Assembly (NCBI RefSeq): GCF_900109365.1
Contig: NZ_FNZR01000015.1
Span: forward strand, 1 to 61,430
Origin: Parapedobacter koreensis
GTDB lineage: Bacteria; Bacteroidota; Bacteroidia; Sphingobacteriales; Sphingobacteriaceae
DNA: 61,430 nt
Reading direction: 5' to 3'
This document shows, in pieces, positions 17,727 through 25,474 of this stretch. Numbering within the stretch: the first letter of the stretch is position 1; each line of letters begins with the position of its first letter. Under the pieces are notes generated by a model, which was not told where the DNA came from, made no database searches, and was given only the letters and a program-made list of their open reading frames with translations. The position numbers were made by a program, and so were the translations under genes.

Positions 17727-18346
17727 AATTTTTGGTGGTTGTCTTTACTCTACTATCGTGTACATATAATAGTAAACAGAATGATAGGTTGACTATGGAT
17801 AAGCTTAAAAAAGCATATCAGTTTTACTTCGATGAAGATAATATTATATGTACCTATCTTAATGATAAATGGGGGGAAAGTAATTCGATAGAAATATATG
17901 ATAAAGGATTAACAATGCGTGACAAGGGTTCATTCGCTATAGACCCTATACCCTTCTTAATCGGTAAAGAGAAAGATTCAACCATCATTTTAGAATATTT
18001 TATGAAGGAAACTAAACTTGACCATTCAGAAGAAATTCATATGAAAAAGGCTCGGCTTTCGAAACTTGCAGATTTTCCTGTTGAATATAGAATTATTGAG
18101 GGGATAGAAGGCAACACTACGGGGGACAAAATATTTGTTGATAAAATAATTTTAAATGATAGCAGGGATTCGGTTTTTTTATTGAGAGATAGCTTAAATA
18201 TTCGAATTCCCTTGAAGCATTTTATTTTTAGAAATGGGAATTATCAATTCATCGAAATTGCCGATGGTTTGATATACTATAATACAATAGCGTTAAAACC
18301 AAATGATATTGACGAGTTTTATTCGAAAATACTTTCAAAATATTAA
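17714..18346 (+). CDS. putative lipoprotein immunity protein for the A2 tip
   Basis: 210 residues. N-terminus MEGLKFLVVVFTLLSCTYNS is a short lipoprotein signal with lipobox LLSC (Cys16), followed by a soluble domain (LKKAYQFYFDEDNIICTYLN, EIYDKGLTMRDKGSF). Its start codon lies within the last codons of A2 (overlap 13 bp), so translation is coupled. Lipidation places it in the periplasm, suggesting that the A2 toxin acts there. No known immunity family recognised. Confidence 0.7.
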   Translation: MEGLKFLVVVFTLLSCTYNSKQNDRLTMDKLKKAYQFYFDEDNIICTYLNDKWGESNSIEIYDKGLTMRDKGSFAIDPIPFLIGKEKDSTIILEYFMKETKLDHSEEIHMKKARLSKLADFPVEYRIIEGIEGNTTGDKIFVDKIILNDSRDSVFLLRDSLNIRIPLKHFIFRNGNYQFIEIADGLIYYNTIALKPNDIDEFYSKILSKY

Positions 18347-18381
18347 ATGGATTCATGATTTGCCTATATGCTTACGATTAA

Positions 18382-19233
18382 GATACAACGTTCTATGACC
18401 CAGTGACAAAGAGATTATCCACGATAGACCCTAAAGCAGAGCTATATTTTCAGATTTCACCGTATGTATATGCAGCAAATACTCCTATCAATGCGATAGA
18501 CCCGGATGGAAAACTCGTTATCTTCATAAATGGAAACCATTATGGTGAAGGAGGAAGCCGGCGTTATTGGCAAAGTGGCTGGGTAAGGCAGCGGGTTAGC
18601 TCGGGGATAGACGAGAGTCGATGGGTGGCAACTCGGGATTTCGCAGGGGAGGTGATGAATCATTTAGGCGATTACCATGCCATGTATGTTGATGGTGCTG
18701 GAAATAAGATGAAGGGCTATCATCCATTAACCACCCTCTTGTCTCCGGGGTTATCCGGAGTCGGTGCAGCAGGCAGGACGGCAGCGGGTTATGCAGAAGG
18801 AAAGGCGAGTGCTGCCGACATTATTGAAAGTCTAAGAAGAACAGGTGGAGCTATAACCGAAAGTATCAAGGTTGTTACACATAGTATGGGTGGGGCTTAT
18901 GGAAAAGGTTATGTCCAGGCAATATTGGATTACGCAAGAGAAAACAATATTGAAGGGGTTAGGATTGATTTTGAAGCCGACTTTGCGCCTTTTCAGCCCG
19001 GTAAGCAAAAAGCTGTAAAAGGAGTTCCGACATTTCAATTTTCAAATGATAACGACCCTGTAGCTAACAATAAGCTATTAGGAAGTCCATTTGAAGCAAT
19101 AGATGGAGCGAACGTAACCACAGATAGTGGTAAAAATAAAGGCCATTCAATTTTTGATTTTCTTGATAAGGTTAAGAACCTCCCCGCAGGGAGATATAAA
19201 GTCGTTAACGGAAAAATAGTAGAAGATGAATAG
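18382..19233 (+). CDS. orphan RHS tip with lipase-like toxin
   Basis: The frame opens after a stop at 18379 and begins inside the RHS core (TFYDPVTKRLSTIDPKAELY, VYAANTPINAIDPDG). The first possible start is GTG at 18403 (numbering below from there). The toxin domain has the alpha/beta-hydrolase nucleophile motif VVTHSMGGAYGKGY (Ser161), 'FSNDNDPVANN' (Asp215 or 217 before Pro-Val) and 'NKGHSIFDF' (His248): the Ser-Asp-His order and DPV..GH pattern of lipases. Phospholipid would be the expected target. It is a displaced module without an obvious promoter. The next gene overlaps it by 8 bp and encodes a membrane protein, a fitting immunity partner. Confidence 0.75.
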   Translation, partial: DTTFYDPVTKRLSTIDPKAELYFQISPYVYAANTPINAIDPDGKLVIFINGNHYGEGGSRRYWQSGWVRQRVSSGIDESRWVATRDFAGEVMNHLGDYHAMYVDGAGNKMKGYHPLTTLLSPGLSGVGAAGRTAAGYAEGKASAADIIESLRRTGGAITESIKVVTHSMGGAYGKGYVQAILDYARENNIEGVRIDFEADFAPFQPGKQKAVKGVPTFQFSNDNDPVANNKLLGSPFEAIDGANVTTDSGKNKGHSIFDFLDKVKNLPAGRYKVVNGKIVEDE

Positions 19234-19507
19234 TTTGAATAATCCAATGAAATTAGTTATGGCTTGGTTACTCCTATCTGTAGGTATGACATTATTAATT
19301 GCTTTAATTGCGGGAATAAACACATCCGATGGGGCTCAGTGGCCATTAGTTATTGTTGCTAACGCAATAGTTGTTATTTTAATTGGGGGATTAGTACTTA
19401 GCCTAGCATCACCCTTTATTTATCCAAGCTGGAGTAAAAAACACTGGTATGCTGTAACCGCGATGATTTTCTTATTCGCCGCACCTATATACATTTATTT
19501 TAGTTGA
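19226..19507 (+). CDS. membrane immunity candidate for the lipase-like tip
   Basis: 93 residues, three membrane segments (about 8-30, 39-63 and 73-91). It starts inside the end of the lipase-like tip gene. The toxin is predicted to attack membrane lipid, and a small integral membrane partner would place protection at the membrane. No family recognised. Confidence 0.6.
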   Translation: MNSLNNPMKLVMAWLLLSVGMTLLIALIAGINTSDGAQWPLVIVANAIVVILIGGLVLSLASPFIYPSWSKKHWYAVTAMIFLFAAPIYIYFS

Positions 19508-19542
19508 AAGTGAGAGTCCTTGTTTTCTGGTTCTTTGGTCTT

Positions 19543-19614
19543 ATGGAACGGATTAGAAACCTGCCAGCCAGAAAATATAAAATTGTAGATGGAAAGATTG
19601 TCACTGACAATTAA
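19543..19614 (+). pseudogene. last 23 codons of a second lipase-like tip
   Basis: Reads MERIRNLPARKYKIVDGKIV then TDN and a stop, closely matching the end of the lipase-like tip (KVKNLPAGRYKVVNGKIV, EDE). Only the 3' end of this second toxin remains, directly joined (TAATG) to the following small membrane gene. Confidence 0.7.
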
Positions 19615-19874
19615 TGATGATAATTATGGAATACTCGAAGAAGCGTAGGATATTAGCGTTTATAATGGCATTGCCAATATCGGGTTTGTTCTTATGGTAT
19701 GTTTTGACAACCCCCAACTTGTTTAATATGTTGCCATTTGCCATTCATGAATCCATAAATCCAGGGGGAACGTCCGAGAATACATTTATTGCGATATTTG
19801 ATACAATAATTGCGGGCATATTATTATGGGTTATTTACAAGATGTTGTGTGTCCTCTTGATAAAACATAAGTAG
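19614..19874 (+). CDS. small membrane protein, immunity to a lost lipase-like tip
   Basis: 86 residues with two membrane segments (about 13-30 and 61-80). Its ATG overlaps the stop of the 23-codon toxin relic, so it was probably the immunity gene of that second lipase-like tip. It is not evidently similar in sequence to 19226-19507, although the two toxin tails are. Confidence 0.6.
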   Translation: MMIIMEYSKKRRILAFIMALPISGLFLWYVLTTPNLFNMLPFAIHESINPGGTSENTFIAIFDTIIAGILLWVIYKMLCVLLIKHK

Positions 19875-19892
19875 TACGGAGATATCTTAAAA

Positions 19893-20660
19893 GTAGACTG
19901 GTACGACTACGGCGCAAGGTTCTATGACCCGGTGATAGGGAGGTGGGGAACGGTGGATCCGCTGGCTTCCACATTATATGAAATCAGCCCCTATGCATAT
20001 GTCCGGAATAATCCAATACTTCGCATAGACAGGCATGGGTTGTGGGATATAACCGTTCACGCGTATAAAGATAGAGGGAAATATGGTTATGGGACTGCAG
20101 TGGTTACCGATAGGCACGGTAACGAGGTATATACTTTCCAAGTTAGATTGGAAGGAGTTGGTGGAAGGGATAGAAGTAAAAGAGGGGTAGATACTCCGCT
20201 TGGTGTCTATGATATTCCGGATCAAAACATGTGGATATCTGGAGGTAGTAGAGGTTCCTATGGCCCGAATCCCCGATTGGCATTGACGCCAGAATCTGGA
20301 GAGATATTGGAAAGCGGAAGAGATTTGATTCGCATTCATGGTGGAAGGCAAGAGGTGTACGATTCAAAAACTGGTCTTTGGAAACCTGTGAAAAACCCAG
20401 ATTTGAAGAAGACGGAGGGCTGTCTGAGATGTAGTGACATTAATATCAAAACGCTGAAAGAGATTACTGATAATTTGATGAAAAACGATAAAGAAGAGAA
20501 GGGAGGCAAACTCACCGTTTTAGACGACTTGGAGGAAACTTTTGTACCTGGCCCTGTGCCATTTGTTGGTGGGGTGAAGTATACAAAACCCGATGAAAAT
20601 TCCAACAAAGCCGAATGGGATACATGGAATCAATTAATTAAGTCAATATTTGGACAATGA
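19893..20660 (+). CDS. orphan RHS tip with L,D-transpeptidase (YkuD)-like toxin
   Basis: The frame opens right after the preceding stop (19874) and shows the core end [20 protein letters not shown], then YAYVRNNPILRIDRHG. First usable start is GTG 19932 (numbering from there). The toxin has YkuD hallmarks: 'VDTPLGVYDIP' (residues 86-96, the family's 'TP.G.y'), 'LIRIHGG' with His136, and 'KTEGCLRCSDINI' with Cys164 and Arg166, matching 'S.GC.R'. YkuD enzymes cut or form peptidoglycan cross-links through this cysteine, so the expected target is periplasmic peptidoglycan. The neighbouring immunity candidate is a lipoprotein, which fits. No intact core precedes it, so it is a silent cassette. Confidence 0.8.
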   Translation, partial: VDWYDYGARFYDPVIGRWGTVDPLASTLYEISPYAYVRNNPILRIDRHGLWDITVHAYKDRGKYGYGTAVVTDRHGNEVYTFQVRLEGVGGRDRSKRGVDTPLGVYDIPDQNMWISGGSRGSYGPNPRLALTPESGEILESGRDLIRIHGGRQEVYDSKTGLWKPVKNPDLKKTEGCLRCSDINIKTLKEITDNLMKNDKEEKGGKLTVLDDLEETFVPGPVPFVGGVKYTKPDENSNKAEWDTWNQLIKSIFGQ

Positions 20661-21208
20661 GTAACATGATTTTGAAAAATATAGTTTATGTGATATTAAC
20701 TGGTTTTTGGCTGTATAGCTGCCACGGAAAGGTAGAAAACGAGCAGCAAATAACTAACGAAGACAGTGTTGAAACATCGGGCATTGATTCCAGTGAAAAT
20801 ATTATTCAGGAAAGCACAATGTATCCATATAGAAAGGTAGATAGCTTAATTCAGTTGCTAGAAAAAAAATATGATGACGACGTGCTGCAAAGGCTTGAAA
20901 ACATGTGTCAGGAAAGTGACGGTGATTTGGCTGAGAGTTTTCATGAATTAGGCAAGAGATTATTCGATATCCATTTGCTTGATTTCGTCAAATTTTTGTC
21001 TATCCATAAGGAGTCCTGTCTAAGAGAAAAACTGATACTAGGTATAAGTGCGGAGATTGCCGTTTATGGAAAAGAAGAGAGAAGGAAAATAATAAATGAA
21101 GAAAGAAATAAGTATTTAGAAATAGCCAAGGACAAGAACCTTCCTCCTAATTTAATCGAAGCAATAAACGATATATATAGAGAGATAAAACCTGAGATAT
21201 TTGATTGA
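20657..21208 (+). CDS. lipoprotein immunity candidate for the YkuD-like tip
   Basis: 183 residues; N-terminus MSNMILKNIVYVILTGFWLY then SCHGK gives a lipobox with Cys22. The mature part has an acidic, low-complexity linker (~28-55) and a helical domain (RKVDSLIQLLEKKYDDDVLQ and onward). It overlaps the toxin gene by 4 bp (ATGA). Periplasmic lipid anchoring matches a peptidoglycan-acting toxin. No named family recognised. Confidence 0.7.
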   Translation: MSNMILKNIVYVILTGFWLYSCHGKVENEQQITNEDSVETSGIDSSENIIQESTMYPYRKVDSLIQLLEKKYDDDVLQRLENMCQESDGDLAESFHELGKRLFDIHLLDFVKFLSIHKESCLREKLILGISAEIAVYGKEERRKIINEERNKYLEIAKDKNLPPNLIEAINDIYREIKPEIFD

Positions 21209-21247
21209 AATAAAGTTATTAAGGATGTAAATTGTTGTAGTATAGCA

Positions 21248-21551
21248 CGACTACGGCGCAAGGTTCTATGATCCGGTGATTGGAAGGTGGGGGAGCGTGG
21301 ATCCGTTGGCGGAGAGCTTTCAATCCTATTCACCGTATAACTACGGCCTGAACAACCCGATAATAATGATTGACCCGACCGGGATGGCGCCATGGTCAAC
21401 ACATACGGATGAAGAAGGCAATGTGATTGCGGTCTATGATGATGGAGACCTTGGTGTATATAAACACTCGACAACAGAAATTCATACATCAGCAAAAACA
21501 AAGCAACGGTTTGAAAATGATATTGATAAACAGGTTGGTGTTACACAATGA
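21248..21551 (+). pseudogene. truncated copy of the A2 core end and tip
   Basis: Nearly identical to 16910-17206 of A2 and then cut: after KQVGV it reads TQ and stops. The toxin's catalytic part is missing. It is the downstream member of the 297-bp direct repeat. Different immunity genes follow it, so a former tip was probably replaced or its end deleted. Confidence 0.85.
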
Positions 21552-21606
21552 CGTGTGAAGGGCCAGAAGCTGTGTTTACTGAACCTTAATTTTAATATTT
21601 GCAATA

Positions 21607-22029
21607 ATGATAGACAATGTTAAAGGAGGGGATTCCGGGCTGGAAAACCATGCTTTTTTGAATGAGACAGAAAAGGACGAACTAAGGAAATATTATGCTG
21701 ATAAATTAGACATAGAGTTAGAGTTATTGGATAGCCAATGCTTCTATCAAGCGCTACTTAAAAAATTGCCTCATAATTCCGAAATTATAGATGACAGTGA
21801 CTTGGTGCTAATATTAGAAGAAGCAAAAATTGGTTCCCATAATGGAGAGGAATTTATCTATGTAATTGAAAATTTTCCGGATAAAATCCTTAAACTATCA
21901 AAAAAAATATTGATTGATACGTGGGAGGATTTGTGGTGCTCACCGGAAGATGACGGTGTTGTCCTTTTTATTCCGAGGGTTGGTTTTACCATTTTAGTTA
22001 CGCATTGGGGTAAAATCTATTATGGTTGA
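21607..22029 (+). CDS. hypothetical protein, putative immunity (family of 3790-4239)
   Basis: 140 residues, acidic, soluble. The C-terminal half (LIDTWEDLWCSPEDDGVVLF, IPRVGFTILVTHWG) aligns in layout with the protein at 3790-4239. A fragment of another relative (IKKLPNNSEII, compare LKKLPHNSEII here) sits at 23515-23592. So this family has at least three representatives in the window. Confidence 0.6.
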   Translation: MIDNVKGGDSGLENHAFLNETEKDELRKYYADKLDIELELLDSQCFYQALLKKLPHNSEIIDDSDLVLILEEAKIGSHNGEEFIYVIENFPDKILKLSKKILIDTWEDLWCSPEDDGVVLFIPRVGFTILVTHWGKIYYG

Positions 22030-22104
22030 CAAGACTTACTGGGACTATACAGGGAAAAACAGACTTAAGAGAAAAAGATGTAATGCCAATAAATTAAATT
22101 AATT

Positions 22105-22482
22105 ATGAATCAAGGTACGGAAGAAAGGTTGAAGGAATATTCATGGCATGATTGTCCGGTCTACTCTTTTAAATTTGATGATAATTTTTCATTAGATATT
22201 GATTACATATTGGAGTGGAAATTGGAAAAGGGTAACAGTTATAAGTATTTGATAGCCCCAGCGAGTTTAGAGTTTATAGAAGTTACAGCATTAAAAATTA
22301 ACATTGAGACAAGTTTTGTGAACGGATTTGAAATTGATAGAATTGAGTATAGCAATGGCACATGGGGTATATATCTACAGGAAGGGAAAATTGAATTCAA
22401 AGCGAAAGATTTTCTCCAAAAAATCCGTAAAGATCCGATTTGGAAAACAAATCAATTTTTATCTGAAATAGAAAGAAATTAA
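22105..22482 (+). CDS. hypothetical protein, putative immunity
   Basis: 125 residues, soluble. It begins with SWHDCPVYSFKFDD and LDIDYILEW, followed by a beta-rich region. The 'W-H-D' opening with an alternating strand pattern is seen in small Bacteroidota proteins found near polymorphic toxins, but I cannot name the family. Its role is inferred from location. Confidence 0.5.
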   Translation: MNQGTEERLKEYSWHDCPVYSFKFDDNFSLDIDYILEWKLEKGNSYKYLIAPASLEFIEVTALKINIETSFVNGFEIDRIEYSNGTWGIYLQEGKIEFKAKDFLQKIRKDPIWKTNQFLSEIERN

Positions 22483-22554
22483 AGATAGCGTTGTTGATTT
22501 TTACTAAGGTATATTTGGCTTACCGTTCTTGTTCGGGCAAACAATTAAGCATGG

Positions 22555-23229
22555 ATGAACTCTAATATGAGTATAAAAGTTGCAGATACCGAATTCGGCC
22601 CAGCTGTCTATGTAGGCCGCGATATTAGTGCAACTGTTCAATATGCAAGAAAGAACGGCATCAATGGTTTAATAGTGGCGGAAGGCGGTAATTATCCTTT
22701 TGCTGATGTAAATTTTCTTCAAAATTGTTCCTTTGTTGAAACTTTGGTTATCCAGCGGTATGGCCATATTGATTTGACGGGTATTCATGCCCTAAGTGCT
22801 CTTAAAAAGTTGGCTTTAAACATTACAGCAAATGATAAACAGCCTATTGATTTTTCCTGTTTTCCGCAACTTGAGGTTGCTAAGTTCACTTGGCGGCCGA
22901 AGGCAAAATCACTTTTTGATTGTAAATCGCTGAGGTATCTGCGAATTGAGAAATTCAATAAGCGAGACTTGGAAGATCTTGGTGGTCTAAGCAATCTTGA
23001 AATTTTAAAGGTTGTTTCATCTCCTATTAAAACGACGGGGGATATTGATAGTATAAAGCCTATCCGGAGCCTCAAAAAATTGAAGGATTTCCGATTCTGG
23101 GAATCGACAAATGTGCTTGACGGCGACATGACACCCTGCATTGGCGTAAAAACGGTAGCATTCAAAAACAGACCACATTACACGCATACCAAGGAAGAAA
23201 TCGATGAGATTAATAAAAAGCAGCAATGA
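22555..23229 (+). CDS. leucine-rich-repeat-like protein, putative immunity
   Basis: 224 residues. Irregular leucine-rich units are visible: VETLVIQRYGHIDLTGIHAL, LKKLALNIT, LEVAKFTW, LRYLRIEKFNKRDLEDLGGL, LEILKVVSSP, LKKLKDFRFWEST. There is no signal peptide, so it should be cytoplasmic. LRR-like immunity proteins are known in polymorphic toxin loci. The next gene overlaps it by 4 bp. Start codon uncertain between two nearby ATGs (22551 is in another frame; 22555 and 22567 are in frame). Confidence 0.55.
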   Translation: MNSNMSIKVADTEFGPAVYVGRDISATVQYARKNGINGLIVAEGGNYPFADVNFLQNCSFVETLVIQRYGHIDLTGIHALSALKKLALNITANDKQPIDFSCFPQLEVAKFTWRPKAKSLFDCKSLRYLRIEKFNKRDLEDLGGLSNLEILKVVSSPIKTTGDIDSIKPIRSLKKLKDFRFWESTNVLDGDMTPCIGVKTVAFKNRPHYTHTKEEIDEINKKQQ

Positions 23230-23489
23230 ACAATGAATTGTTTAGTTTTAAAAAATTGTTTTGGTCAAGTGTCTTTGGGACTTCGCCATTCTGCATATTG
23301 GCAGGGTTTTTTTCGTTAATTGGAAAGATTCCTATACATTTCAATGAACAACCATATTATGGTATAATCGGATTGATTATATCGATTTTTTTAATACCCT
23401 TTATCAGTCTTGTTATAGGGGTAACAGGCTGGTTATTTTTAAATTTTGGAGTTGTGATATATAATGCTTTTATGAAAATTAAAAAGTGA
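23226..23489 (+). CDS. small membrane protein
   Basis: 87 residues with two membrane segments (about 16-33 and 46-78, the latter possibly two helices). It overlaps the LRR-like gene by 4 bp (ATGA), so the two are translated together. Function unknown; probably part of the same immunity unit. Confidence 0.5.
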   Translation: MNNELFSFKKLFWSSVFGTSPFCILAGFFSLIGKIPIHFNEQPYYGIIGLIISIFLIPFISLVIGVTGWLFLNFGVVIYNAFMKIKK

Positions 23490-23514
23490 AAACACTTGTT
23501 GGTCTTTCAATGTT

Positions 23515-23592
23515 GCCGAAACTCTAATTAAAAAATTGCCTAATAACTCCGAAATTATATTGATCGATGGGATTAACAAATATGAATGGTAG
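23515..23592 (+). pseudogene. relic of a 21607-type immunity gene
   Basis: Reads IKKLPNNSEII, then LIDGINKYEW and a stop. The first part matches LKKLPHNSEII of the protein at 21607-22029. Only about 25 codons are left. Confidence 0.5.
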
Positions 23593-23593
23593 G

Positions 23594-24003
23594 ATGATGG
23601 ATATTTTTGATTACATGTTTTACCGTTTTATGGTATTCTACACAAAAAGCGCAATGTTGTTGCAGATACCTTTGCAAGTGGTGCAGTAACCGTCATACAG
23701 TGTTTTTTAGTGATGGACTTATTTGCCATTGTTCGGGTGTTTTACGAGTATCCCATCCCCGCTCATTTCAATAAATTCTGGTTAGTTCCTTTAATTATCA
23801 TCGTCATGTCCTACAATTGGTTTCGGTATGAAAGAGCGAATTTATATCCAGAACTCCGGAAAAAACGGAAAGACGAAGATGACAATCAAAAGCGGAAACG
23901 AGGAAAATTAATCGTAATGGGCATTGTGTTGGTGCTGTCGATACCCGTCCTGTATGGGCTTATAAGGCACAATATCATGGAAGGCAAAAGTTTTTTCGAA
24001 TGA
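23594..24003 (+). pseudogene. frameshifted paralog of the 5377-5787 membrane protein
   Basis: Starts MMDIFDYMFYRF like its paralog, but the frame breaks at an A-run near 23645: one extra A would restore 'KKRNVVADTF' and link it to the downstream frame (MDLFAIVRVFYEY and on). The last ~145 bases are almost identical to 5652-5801. A sequencing error in the homopolymer would be an alternative to true inactivation. Confidence 0.7.
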
Positions 24004-24120
24004 AGTGTCCTGCGATCACTGCTGCGTCAGATGTTCAATTATTTACGGAAATAAGTTCATGTCGCCTGATATCAGGATAAAGTATTGATAATCTTAGTTT
24101 AACGCGTTGTGGCTGTCGAT

Positions 24121-24215
24121 TTTGATAGGCACAGCCTGTCAAATTTATAGCCTATGCCTATCAAATTTATAGCCAAAACGAATCATAGGCAATTGATTCC
24201 TTGCATAGCTTTGTT
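24121..24215 (+). promoter_or_regulatory. shared upstream element, copy 2
   Basis: Second copy of the element at 9354, with the repeats CCTGTCAAATTTATAG (24135-24150) and CCTATCAAATTTATAG (24157-24172) at the same 22-bp period. Similarity with copy 3 continues to about 24286, through the first codons of the following relic. It lies at the head of the long tail-fiber/secretin/RHS-B run. Confidence 0.65.
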
Positions 24216-24233
24216 GGACAAAAAGATACAACT

Positions 24234-24401
24234 ATGCAAACACAACTAACCAGATTCCCTGAATACCACTCAATCCAGCGATTGTTGGCCTTGAAGCTGA
24301 CATTGCACATCATCCGACTGGAGAAGGCGAATAATGCATTGGCTGAAAAAAATAAAGCCATCGAAGGGCGTATGCAGCAGCTGGAAGATAGAAAACAGTA
24401 G
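24234..24401 (+). pseudogene. tail-fiber gene collapsed to its two ends
   Basis: The 55-residue product begins MQTQLTRFPEYHSIQRL, the same N-terminus as the intact tail-fiber protein at 45166, and jumps to the coiled-coil end (LTLHIIRLEKANNALAEKNK). The whole middle is deleted. It keeps the shared upstream element in place at the head of the operon. Confidence 0.75.
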
Positions 24402-24612
24402 CATAGACATGAAAAATACACCAAAATGGGTATTGCTGTTTACGATGCGTTCGGATATGTTTGCTGGAAATACATACGAATATGATGAACATTAACTTAG
24501 ACCTTCACAACCGCTTGGACTCGTGCCCTTTGCCGTGGAAAAACCGATAAGCGGTAAAGGATAATCAGACGTCGCATACAATAATCAACTTAATAGACTT
24601 AAATAAAAGACC
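24402..24612. other. intergenic stretch before the tail-fiber/secretin run
   Basis: About 210 bases with no supported gene. A short frame near 24440 (MRSDMFAGNTYEYDEH) vaguely recalls YD sequence but is too short to call. No strong hairpin seen. Confidence 0.4.
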
Positions 24613-25458
24613 ATGAAACAGTTTTTTCTTTTTTCAATACTATGCCTGTGGGCCAATATAATCATCGCTCAGACCTCGGGAACGGCCAGCTCCGGAGCCA
24701 TGGGCTGGCGGCGTGTTGCTTATGTGGCTGGATCGGGGGGTAGGAGTTTCGGACGGGTGACCGTCTTCACCGAAGGTGGCGATTACCAACCGATTGTAAC
24801 CACCATTGATTGGGCTCACGACTGGAGTAGCGGGGCGGGTATACGCGTCAATTCGGACAGCCAAACGACTCAATATTGGAGGGCTGTACGTATCACAGAC
24901 GATGGTACGAACAGCTATATCGAGGTTAATTTTGCTACAACAATAAATGATGTCCACCTGCTTTTAGATAACTATGGGTGGCGGCTTGCTACATTATACA
25001 CGGGTACTTTGCCCGCGGGGGGTGGAACGGTAAGAGCGAGTGCTAATGTGGCGCGCTTCGGTATTGAAGATAAGTTTATCATCCGGCATAACGGCAACGT
25101 TGGCATCGGTACAGCATCTCCGCAGGCCAAGCTTGCCGTGAATGGCGCCGTCCTGGCCACAGAAGTCAAAGTGAAGACGGACATCGCCGTGCCGGACTAT
25201 GTGTTCGCCCCGGATTACGAGGTGGCTACCCTCGCTGAGGTGGAAGCTTACGTGAAAGAACACCGGCACCTGCCGGAAATCCCTTCGGCAGCCGACGTTG
25301 AAAAAGATGGGCTGGACTTGGCAAAAATGAACTTGCTACTGCTGAAGAAAGTGGAGGAGCTGACACTGCACCTGATTGAAAAAGATAAACAATTGGACGA
25401 TGTGCATACGCGCTTGAATCGTTTAGAAGAACAAAATAAATCAACTGATAACCAATAG
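24613..25458 (+). CDS. secreted tail-fiber-domain protein (type I)
   Basis: 281 residues: signal peptide ~1-19 (ending IIAQ), a glycine-rich beta domain of its own kind (residues ~20-150), then the shared C-terminal region: NGNVGIGTASPQAKLAVNG, KVKTDIAVPDYVF, YVKEHRHLPEIPSA, and the coiled coil LLLLKKVEELTLHLIEKDK. The secretin gene begins 16 bp downstream, which ties this family physically to the secretion-like genes. The N-domain is unrelated to those of the neighbours. Surface or secreted localisation is inferred from the signal peptide. Confidence 0.8.
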   Translation: MKQFFLFSILCLWANIIIAQTSGTASSGAMGWRRVAYVAGSGGRSFGRVTVFTEGGDYQPIVTTIDWAHDWSSGAGIRVNSDSQTTQYWRAVRITDDGTNSYIEVNFATTINDVHLLLDNYGWRLATLYTGTLPAGGGTVRASANVARFGIEDKFIIRHNGNVGIGTASPQAKLAVNGAVLATEVKVKTDIAVPDYVFAPDYEVATLAEVEAYVKEHRHLPEIPSAADVEKDGLDLAKMNLLLLKKVEELTLHLIEKDKQLDDVHTRLNRLEEQNKSTDNQ

Positions 25459-25474
25459 ACTAATAATCATTGCC

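Noticed and set aside
23594-24003. Programmed -1 frameshift at the A-run of the membrane gene
   Set aside because: The heptamer does not fit an X XXY YYZ slip site (five A only), and the intact paralog at 5377 needs no frameshift. A simple indel is more likely.
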